A stretch of DNA of 64,000 bases from Acidobacteriota bacterium (GTDB taxonomy: Bacteria; Zixibacteria; MSB-5A5; GN15; FEB-12): assembly GCA_035529075.1 (NCBI GenBank), contig DATKXK010000010.1, positions 477,401 through 541,400 of the forward strand, in the 5' to 3' direction. The first letter of the stretch is position 1, and the number at the start of each line of letters is the position of its first letter. The translations under genes and the position numbers were made by a program. Below are positions 55,009 through 64,000 of the stretch, piece after piece. A model generated the notes under the pieces. That model was not told where the DNA came from. It was given only the letters and a program-made list of their open reading frames with translations, and did not search any database.

Positions 55009-55392
55009 CTATCCCCGGAATACAAAGACCAGCAGCGCCCCGGTCACGTAGGCCAGTATCCACCAGATATAGGCCAAGCGGGAGTAGCGGTGAAACCAGG
55101 ACGATACGGCCCGATTCCCTGCCGTAAGCCGGTGCCGCCAGGCCAGCGCGGTATCGATGACCATGCCGGTCAGGGATGAATAGCCGAGAATGCCATGCAG
55201 CGAAAAAGCACTGCCGGTGGAACCGATGATCATAAAGATCGTCGCGGTGACGTCAAACGCGACTCCCGCGGTCAGAAACGCGAGCACTCCCGCGCTGACC
55301 AGCCGCCGTCTTTGCGCGTTGACGATGCCCACGGTATATGCGATCAGTGCAAGATTGACTATAACGGTGCCGGCAATCAAGATTGGCTTCAC
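55009..55392 (-). CDS. HsmA/TIGR03987-like small membrane protein
   Basis: A 127-residue protein with four membrane helices. FDVTATIFMI, FSLHGILGYSSLTGMVIDTALAW and WFHRYSRLAYIWWILAYVTGALL follow the order seen in proteins annotated as TIGR03987/HsmA; I recall this similarity and have not searched for it. No function is established. It is divergent in size and composition from its neighbours but shows no damage. Confidence 0.8.
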   Translation of the reverse strand: MKPILIAGTVIVNLALIAYTVGIVNAQRRRLVSAGVLAFLTAGVAFDVTATIFMIIGSTGSAFSLHGILGYSSLTGMVIDTALAWRHRLTAGNRAVSSWFHRYSRLAYIWWILAYVTGALLVFVFRG

Positions 55393-55602
55393 AGTATGGC
55401 CTTTCCTTCTGTTGAGGTATTACGGTGAAACAGCGAAAACGGCGGCTTAGTTCAAAAAGAGTTGGCGCGTCGCAGAGCAAAGGCCGGGCAAGCTCCGGCC
55501 ATTGAGCGGCCAAATTCCGTTGACTCCGGAAATAGTCCCGATATATTTCATATGACTACCAGTCAAGCGGCCCCTGAGCCTGTCTCGATCGGAAATCGTT
55601 CA

Positions 55603-55632
55603 GCCCCCGTCGGAGATTGTTCCGGCGGGGGC
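55603..55632. terminator. hairpin after the TrmH-family gene
   Basis: GCCCCCGTCGG and CCGGCGGGGGC pair with one mismatch. There is no T-run, so termination is uncertain. Confidence 0.35.
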
Positions 55633-55644
55633 CGGTTCATAAGG

Positions 55645-56301
55645 TCACCGTTGATTGTCTGAAACCCGCCTCTGACGGACGGCTTCAAAGAGGCATATGC
55701 CGGTCGCCACAGAGACATTGAGGCTTTCCACGCGACCGGCCATAGGAAGCGACACCAGGAAGTCGCAAAGCTCGCGCGTAAGCCGGCGCAATCCCTTGCC
55801 TTCTGAACCCATGGCCAGAGCAAGCGGCCCGGTCAGGTCGGTCTCGTACAGGCTCTTGTCTGCCTGGTCGGCCGTTCCGATTATCCAGATCCCGGATTCC
55901 TTGAGTTGCCGCATAGTCCGAGCCAGGTTGGTCACTTGCACGAAAGGGATGCTTTCGGCGGCACCACAGGCCACGAGCAGAACTGTCTCAGTCAGCGAGA
56001 CGGAGCGGTCTTTTGGGGTGATCACCGCGTCCACCCCGGCTGCATCGGCCGAACGAAGGCAGGCGCCCAGATTGTGAGGATCCTGCACATGGTCCAGAAT
56101 CAGCAGAAACGGCGGCTTGTCCAGCCTGCCAAGCAAGGCGAACAGAGCACTATCGTCCAGGACGCTCACCGGGGCGGCAAGGTCGGCGTGCCGGTGGATT
56201 CGGCCTTTGCTTGATCGGGGGTTCTTGACCAGTGGTTCGGGCTCCTTTTTTGCTGAGACTCTACCTGTGATGGTCCCTGGCCCGGCCGGCCGAGCCGACA
56301 A
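55645..56301 (-). CDS. TrmH/RlmB-family rRNA 2'-O-methyltransferase without the usual N-terminal domain
   Basis: Up to 218 residues. The SPOUT knot is complete: [65 protein letters not shown] and [18 protein letters not shown], closest to RlmB, which methylates G2251 of 23S rRNA. RlmB normally has a 75-90-residue RNA-binding domain first, and only a short basic segment is present here. The start is unclear: TTG 56301 lies upstream of the start point expected from the promoter at 56304-56332, and the best ribosome-binding site (AAAAAAGGAG) precedes a CTG at 56232. Confidence 0.85.
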   Translation of the reverse strand: MSARPAGPGTITGRVSAKKEPEPLVKNPRSSKGRIHRHADLAAPVSVLDDSALFALLGRLDKPPFLLILDHVQDPHNLGACLRSADAAGVDAVITPKDRSVSLTETVLLVACGAAESIPFVQVTNLARTMRQLKESGIWIIGTADQADKSLYETDLTGPLALAMGSEGKGLRRLTRELCDFLVSLPMAGRVESLNVSVATGICLFEAVRQRRVSDNQR

Positions 56302-56303
56302 CG

Positions 56304-56332
56304 ATTCTAAGGGTTAACCGTCGTTCCTGCAA
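56304..56332 (-). promoter_or_regulatory. predicted promoter of the TrmH-family gene
   Basis: On the minus strand TTGCAG and TAGAAT are separated by 17 bp; the start point would be near 56297. Confidence 0.5.
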
Positions 56333-56493
56333 GCGAAAAAGCTCCAGTGCCCCGGCCGGAAACGCGATTGCCGGTTGACCTGACCTTCGGGGGAAACCTA
56401 TCTTGGGCCCGACGTGTTTAAGACCCGTCGACAGGGTTTACCGGGTCACCGGCGGGCGCAGGCTCCCTGAGACCGGATTGAAGGCTGTTTACA

Positions 56494-57792
56494 ATGTCTA
56501 TTGGCAAATTCTCTTCGCTGCTCTGCTTGATACTGGCTGCATCCATTCTTGGTTCCTGCGGCGGTGACGACAACGGCACCGGCCCGGAGACGGACAGCAC
56601 GCCGCCTGCGGTCATCAGCACGTTTCCCTCCGATGGTGCCGTCCAGGTGCCCTTGAACGCCGTTATCACCGCTTCGTTCTCGGAGAAGATCAACCCCGCT
56701 TCACTGACACCGGCCTCGTTTTTCGTTAGCCCGGGCGTCACGGGCACACTCAGTTACGCCGATTCCACGGCCGTTTTCACCCCGGACGCTGATCTCGATT
56801 CGGCCGTGCATTTCACCGCCATCATAACGACAGGCATCAGGGATAAAGCCGGAAACGCCATGGCGTCCGATTTCTCATGGACGTTCAGGGCCGTGCTGGA
56901 TTCCGCTACCGCCGACCTCGAGCCGCCCCAGATTACGCTCAGCCGCCCGCAGGACGGGGCGATAGTGGGTGATACGCTCACGATCCAGGCCGACGCGACC
57001 GACAACATCGGCGTATCACGCGTTGAGATTTTCATCGATCATACTCTGGTCGTGCCGGGCGGGGATGTAGCGGCGCCGTACGAGTATGCGTGGGATCTCT
57101 CGGCTCTCGAGATCGCCGGCGAGCACACGGTATATGCGGTGGCCTTTGATACCGCCGGCAACAGCACCTCCACCGATACCGTACTGGTCAGTCATCTCTG
57201 GCGGCTCCTGGCCACCGACGGGGATGAGCCGCACGCCCGCGATATCAAAAACGTGTGGGTACGCAGCAGCGATGAGACTCTCGAGTTTCGCGTTGAGACC
57301 AACGGTAACTGGGCCGATTACCGTTCGGCGACCGAGGGGATCGACGTGGCGTTCTTTTTCGACGTGGACCGTGATCGGTTGACCGGTGACACGGCTGTCT
57401 TCGGCCAGACTATCCTGATCAACGATATCGGCGCCGAGTACCGCGTGGTAATCGGCAACCACGGTGACAGCCTCGCCAGGTACAACGGGCTTCTCTCAAG
57501 CTGGCAGTCAATCCACGGCCCCAGCGGATTCGCCTATCGATCCATCGCCAACGACACCAACATATTCGAGATAGGCATTTACCGTTCGCAGATGACCGAC
57601 CTGGAGGATTCACTTGATATCGTCACAGCCAACGTCCTCCTGCCGTCTACCTGGGACTGGGCACCCAACCAGGGACACGTAACGTATTATCTGAATACGC
57701 CCCGCCTGTTTGCACCCGAGCAGCCCGCCATCAGCGGCTTCACGAGCGAACCGGAGCCGCTCTCCCCCGCGCCCCGCAATCCGCTGGATTAA
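56494..57792 (+). CDS. Ig-like-domain lipoprotein
   Basis: A 432-residue surface or periplasmic protein. A signal peptide and lipobox (ASILGSCGG) are followed by a low-complexity linker, an SbsA-type Ig domain (PPAVISTFPSDGAVQVPLNA to SDFSWTF), and a second Ig-like domain of the Big_9/cadherin-like type (PPQITLSRPQDGAIVGDTL, AVAFDTAGNSTSTDT). The last 190 residues resemble no domain I know but hold Asp-rich loops (DGDEPHARD, FFDVDRDRLTGDT). A TTGACC/TATCTT pair with an 18-bp spacer at 56375-56404 may be the promoter. Confidence 0.86.
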   Translation: MSIGKFSSLLCLILAASILGSCGGDDNGTGPETDSTPPAVISTFPSDGAVQVPLNAVITASFSEKINPASLTPASFFVSPGVTGTLSYADSTAVFTPDADLDSAVHFTAIITTGIRDKAGNAMASDFSWTFRAVLDSATADLEPPQITLSRPQDGAIVGDTLTIQADATDNIGVSRVEIFIDHTLVVPGGDVAAPYEYAWDLSALEIAGEHTVYAVAFDTAGNSTSTDTVLVSHLWRLLATDGDEPHARDIKNVWVRSSDETLEFRVETNGNWADYRSATEGIDVAFFFDVDRDRLTGDTAVFGQTILINDIGAEYRVVIGNHGDSLARYNGLLSSWQSIHGPSGFAYRSIANDTNIFEIGIYRSQMTDLEDSLDIVTANVLLPSTWDWAPNQGHVTYYLNTPRLFAPEQPAISGFTSEPEPLSPAPRNPLD

Positions 57793-57819
57793 GGCCCGGG
57801 ACTTGTACAACCGTAGCCG

Positions 57820-59577
57820 TCAGTCCGTCTGCTCCGCGAGTCTGTCGGCGGCCAGACCTCCGATTCTCATTGCCGTCGCCGCACCGGATTGATCGAGGTC
57901 GAAGTCGACCTCCAGGTTCTCAGCCATCCCCAGGTGGTAGCCGGCAAACCGGGTTTCGGACATCGGCAGAAACGGTATCTCCAGGGGAGGGCTGGGCATG
58001 GCGGGGGCGACGCCGATGTTCTTGCCTTCACGCCAGACCATGAGAAAATAGATACTTTCTTTTTCACCCCTCAGCTCGACCACCGTTTCAGCGGCATTAG
58101 CTTCATAGCCCGACGGAAAGGTACCGACGGCGACGACGTCCGTTATGGCCCCGATCCGGTCCCGGTAGGCCGCGAGGCGCCCGTCCACGAGCTGGCGTAC
58201 CGACCCGACCCGCTCCTGCGGTCGCATGGACGCTTGCTTGAACGGTTCATAGTCTCCCTGAATCATCCCCCTGAAAACGGCCACGGCCTGATCGTTCAGC
58301 TTTTTACGTTCCTGAACGCCGGACGTATCCCCGTAGGCCATCACATCGAGGGCATCCTGTCCCTGAGGCGTAATTGTCAACCATCCGGTCTCGACCCGTC
58401 CTGTCAACCGGCCGCCCGATGGAAGTTCGTAGGTCCCGGCATAATCCTGCAGGTCGACGGAACCGTCCCCGTTGATTGCAGGCGGCAGCGTGACGCTGCC
58501 GCCGAACGCCAGCCTCTCGATTCTGTCTCTGACCGGATTGAGGAGTGCCCGGCCCTGGAACGCCTGGTTGCAGAACAGAATGGTTACGACGTTTGAGTCG
58601 ATGTACCGCCGGACCTCGGCACTGTTACCGAGCATACTGCCGCCGTTGTGCTGGATGAGCGTACCGAACGGCGAATCCAGCACGTCCCAGCCGTAGGCAT
58701 ATTCGTTGCGAGACGGAGTGAACAGCTTCTCCCTGGCCTGTTTTGAGAGTATCTTGTCGCTCAGCAGGGCCAGGTGCCACCGGTACATATCCCCGGTGGT
58801 TGAAAGAATGCCGCCGTTGCCGAGCAGATTCCAGTACGGGTAAGGTTTCTCCAGCGGGGTTCCGTTGTCCGTTTCACCGACATACCAGTGGGCTACCACG
58901 TTGTCTTCCCACTTCGGCAGTCGGTAGCCGGTGTGCGTCATCCCCGCCGGTGTAAAGAACTGTTCGCTCAGGAACTGCTCGTACGGCTGGCCGGACACGA
59001 TTTCGACGATGGCCGCCAGCAGCGAGTACCCGGTGTTGGTGTACTCGAACCTCTCCCCCGGCCGGAAACCGACCGGCCCGGACAGCGCCCGCCTAACGAC
59101 CTCATCCCGTCCCGCTTGTTCGTAATCGCGGCCAGTGCTGACAACGAGGCCGGCGGTGTGGGTCAACAGGTGATGAAGCGTGATACCCGTTTTGTCTTCC
59201 GGCACGCTTTCAAAGTATTTGCCGATGAAGTCCTCGGTTTTCAGCTTGCCCTGCATCTCCAGTTTCACGACGGCGGCGGCGGTGAACTGCTTTGTTATCG
59301 ACCCGGTGCTAAAGACGGTAGCGGCCGTGTTGGGAGCGCTCTCAGAACGAATCGCCAGGCCATACCCCTTGTTGAGAATGATCTCCCCGTCTTTGGCTAC
59401 CAGTACCGCCCCTGAGAAGCCGAACGGGGTGATCCGCGTCAGATACTCATCGAGCCGTCCGCCCAGCTCGCCACTGACTGCGCCGTTCTCATTCGTTTGC
59501 TGTGCCGCGCAGGCGACCAGGGCCATAAGGATCAACACTGCCGCGCCGACAGTTGACTGTTTCACCAATCCGGTCAT
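57820..59577 (-). CDS. serine hydrolase/beta-lactamase-family lipoprotein
   Basis: A 585-residue lipoprotein (ALVACAAQ). The class C beta-lactamase fold shows the nucleophile motif STGSITK, the YTN motif (FEYTNTGY) and HNGGS as the third conserved box. Proteins of this kind are esterases, D-aminopeptidases or DD-peptidases more often than true beta-lactamases. The C-terminal 220 residues form a separate beta-rich domain. ATG 59577 has AAGGAG 9 bases upstream; a longer reading from 59784 lacks sense at its start. Confidence 0.92.
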   Translation of the reverse strand: MTGLVKQSTVGAAVLILMALVACAAQQTNENGAVSGELGGRLDEYLTRITPFGFSGAVLVAKDGEIILNKGYGLAIRSESAPNTAATVFSTGSITKQFTAAAVVKLEMQGKLKTEDFIGKYFESVPEDKTGITLHHLLTHTAGLVVSTGRDYEQAGRDEVVRRALSGPVGFRPGERFEYTNTGYSLLAAIVEIVSGQPYEQFLSEQFFTPAGMTHTGYRLPKWEDNVVAHWYVGETDNGTPLEKPYPYWNLLGNGGILSTTGDMYRWHLALLSDKILSKQAREKLFTPSRNEYAYGWDVLDSPFGTLIQHNGGSMLGNSAEVRRYIDSNVVTILFCNQAFQGRALLNPVRDRIERLAFGGSVTLPPAINGDGSVDLQDYAGTYELPSGGRLTGRVETGWLTITPQGQDALDVMAYGDTSGVQERKKLNDQAVAVFRGMIQGDYEPFKQASMRPQERVGSVRQLVDGRLAAYRDRIGAITDVVAVGTFPSGYEANAAETVVELRGEKESIYFLMVWREGKNIGVAPAMPSPPLEIPFLPMSETRFAGYHLGMAENLEVDFDLDQSGAATAMRIGGLAADRLAEQTD

Positions 59578-59773
59578 TCTACATATCTCCTTATGCTGTC
59601 TTTGATTCGGTATACCCAATATCGCCGGTTTTCTATACGATGTCCAGTGCCCGCGATGATTCCGCTGCCGGCCTGAGAGATTCAGGACGATCTCGAACCG
59701 AGAGCCGACCTTTAAAAGGCGGAGAATCAGGTGGCCGGGGCGGTGAGCCCGACAGAGAACGAGATACAGAGCA

Positions 59774-59796
59774 GGCAGGAGCACGAGGCTCCTGCC
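59774..59796. repeat. short palindrome upstream of the serine hydrolase gene
   Basis: GGCAGGAGC and GCTCCTGCC, 9-bp arms with a 5-base loop. It sits in the gap between two minus-strand genes and may act as the acetyltransferase terminator or be a REP-like element. Confidence 0.5.
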
Positions 59797-59909
59797 CTGG
59801 TGATTTCGGGTTTCTCCCGGCCTGCAGTCAGCCGGAACCCGACTTAGGTTGCCTGGCAGTTGTCCGGGCCGCTGTCCACCCTGCCGCCGGAGCCGGCGGC
59901 GGTATCGGG

Positions 59910-60473
59910 TCAGCGGCTGTCGTTCTCGTCAAATTCCTCTCTGGTCAGACCGAACAGGACGGAATCGTAGTACTGACCATTAAAGAACAGGTGTCTCCTG
60001 CGCCTGCCTTCACCGAGGAAGCCCAGCTTCTCATGCAGTTTGATCGAGGCTTCATTGGTATGTATGCAGGCGGAATTGCACTTCTGATACCGCTGTTCAT
60101 GAAAACAATACCGCAGCAGGATGCGGGCGGCGTCTTCAGCATAGCCTTTCATTCTGTGGGGTCTGCCGATGGTAAGTCCCAGGCTGAAGGTACCGTTTTT
60201 CATGTGCCTCCCGTGCAGTGAGATGCCTCCGACGTCAACTCCTTCGTGGGTTTCGACGGCGAATATAATCGTACCATCCACGTCTTTGCAGTCGGCATAC
60301 TTAGCCAGGAATTCTCTCAGCATTTCTGTCGAGGTCGGCAACTCGGTCCCCAGTTGAAGCGACTGTCTGGAAGGGCTGTCAAGGGACTCTACGAAACGCT
60401 GCTCGGCGTCGTCCACTCTCAACGGGCGCAGTCTTACCTTATCGCCCTGCCAGAAGTAATTCGAATAATCCAT
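59910..60473 (-). CDS. GNAT-family N-acetyltransferase (RimJ/RimL-like)
   Basis: A 187-residue enzyme of the acetyltransferase 3 group. It starts VRLRPLRVDDAEQRF, and the acetyl-CoA loop region reads GLTIGRPHRMKGYAEDAARILL, where the usual Q/RxxGxG is altered to RPHRMKGYA. The C-terminal CIHTNEASIKLHEKLGFLGEG is typical. Substrates may be a ribosomal protein N-terminus or a small molecule. ATG 60473 has AAGGA 6 bases upstream. Confidence 0.9.
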   Translation of the reverse strand: MDYSNYFWQGDKVRLRPLRVDDAEQRFVESLDSPSRQSLQLGTELPTSTEMLREFLAKYADCKDVDGTIIFAVETHEGVDVGGISLHGRHMKNGTFSLGLTIGRPHRMKGYAEDAARILLRYCFHEQRYQKCNSACIHTNEASIKLHEKLGFLGEGRRRRHLFFNGQYYDSVLFGLTREEFDENDSR

Positions 60474-60863
60474 ACGAAGTCCTTTCATGTCAGTTCCAAT
60501 AAAGCCCGGGCAGACCGTGACCGGACCTTCTCCTGTCCTCGGTCAGAGCTATCAGGGGAGGTCACCGTTCGGCGGGGACGGAGCGACTGGCAGCAGCCGA
60601 CACTCGGCTGCATGCTGTGGTCACAGTGAAGATATTATCTTAGAGGATCATCGTTCTAAACCAACCTCGCAAGACCGCTGTCCGGATTGAAAGCGGACCA
60701 ACAGTCTTTACAGGTCAAGAAACAGTGCTTATAGATATCGTCTTACGACAGCATTTCACTTTTGTTTCACGGTTGGTTCTTCAGCCGGCCCACGGCGGCG
60801 GGATTCAAGCTTATTCGGAAACGCAAGGCAGACCATGCCCTGCCCGTGCAAGCGCTGGACAGC
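60474..60863 (-). promoter_or_regulatory. intergenic region with the acetyltransferase promoter
   Basis: On the minus strand TTGGTT and TAAGAT with a 16-bp spacer lie at 60637-60664, giving a leader of about 155 nt. Between 60665 and the rrn terminator I see no gene or repeat. Confidence 0.4.
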
Positions 60864-60895
60864 AAAAAAACCCCCGCGCCACAAGGGCGCGGGGG
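60864..60895 (-). terminator. rRNA operon terminator
   Basis: CCCCCGCGCC and GGCGCGGGGG form a perfect 10-bp stem, followed on the minus strand by seven T residues, directly after 5S rRNA. Confidence 0.92.
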
Positions 60896-60907
60896 TCATC
60901 TATTTAC

Positions 60908-61023
<116 letters not shown>

Positions 61024-61115
61024 AAATTCAATTTCACAGCATTCGGAATGAACACGGACATCTTCTAACAGGCGGCGCAAGGCGCCCGAGAAATGCTCGT
61101 TGAGTAAATTTAAAT

Positions 61116-64000
<2,885 letters not shown>

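Noticed and set aside
57820-59784. The serine hydrolase as a true beta-lactamase resistance gene
   Set aside because: The motifs only define the broad class C fold, and the lipoprotein form with a large C-terminal domain is typical of esterases and peptidases.

Overview
The window is a gene-dense stretch of bacterial chromosome, roughly 58-60% G+C by eye, from an organism with a Gram-negative-type envelope: several lipobox lipoproteins, an OmpA-like lipoprotein, a Ccm-type cytochrome c maturation system and a multihaem cytochrome. Secreted proteins end in dockerin-like repeats of the form DIGDLTxLIDYLF, and there is a C25 peptidase with thrombospondin type 3 repeats and a GldF/GldG fusion permease. 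Together these suggest the FCB side of the tree, most like candidate phylum Zixibacteria. That placement is inference; the nearly complete 23S rRNA at the right end would settle it.

Layout. 1-5.5 kb (minus): a NatA/NatB-like ABC exporter, a DUF72 protein, and four translationally coupled genes for unknown membrane proteins, the first of DUF6754 type. 5.5-9.2 kb (plus): a sugar-type ABC importer without its ATPase, then an OmpA-family lipoprotein. 9.2-13.9 kb (minus): tyrS, a TPR lipoprotein and an Ig-like lipoprotein. 14.1-16.3 kb: a class A penicillin-binding protein. 16.4-18.1 kb: tRNA-Leu and an A+T-richer pentapeptide-repeat membrane protein. 18.2-28.1 kb (plus): a propeller-like lipoprotein, archaeal-type gatE-gatD, a dockerin remnant, a PEBP-like lipoprotein, an HD-GYP protein and a large C25 peptidase. 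28.4-33.4 kb (plus): a giant M16 peptidase, superoxide dismutase and a cold-shock protein.

33.5-38.3 kb (minus): a GldA-GldFG-DUF4340 operon. 38.5-39.6 kb: a small A+T-rich gene between two imperfect direct repeats that share an identical 20-bp core. 39.7-45.8 kb (minus): an 11-haem cytochrome fused to a b-type membrane domain, and ccmC-D-E-F, where CcmE has the CxxxY haem-binding variant of System I*. 46.1-50.8 kb (plus): a small unknown gene, a PPi-type phosphofructokinase, a long GlpX-like phosphatase, a candidate structured RNA with its own promoter, and a cohesin-like/dockerin protein. 51-56.3 kb (minus): tRNA-Thr, lexA, a second-type EF-G, YceI, an HsmA-like membrane protein and a TrmH-family rRNA methylase. 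56.5-60.5 kb: an Ig-like lipoprotein, a serine hydrolase and a GNAT acetyltransferase. 60.9-64 kb (minus): 5S and most of 23S rRNA.

Many gene starts lie just downstream of good TTGACA/TATAAT-like pairs spaced 16-18 bp, so ordinary sigma-70-type promoters appear to work here. These promoters decide several starts. The best candidates for undescribed biology are the DUF6754 membrane cassette, the structured RNA at 49.7-49.9 kb, the repeat-flanked gene at 38.5-39.6 kb and the phosphofructokinase/GlpX-like pair.
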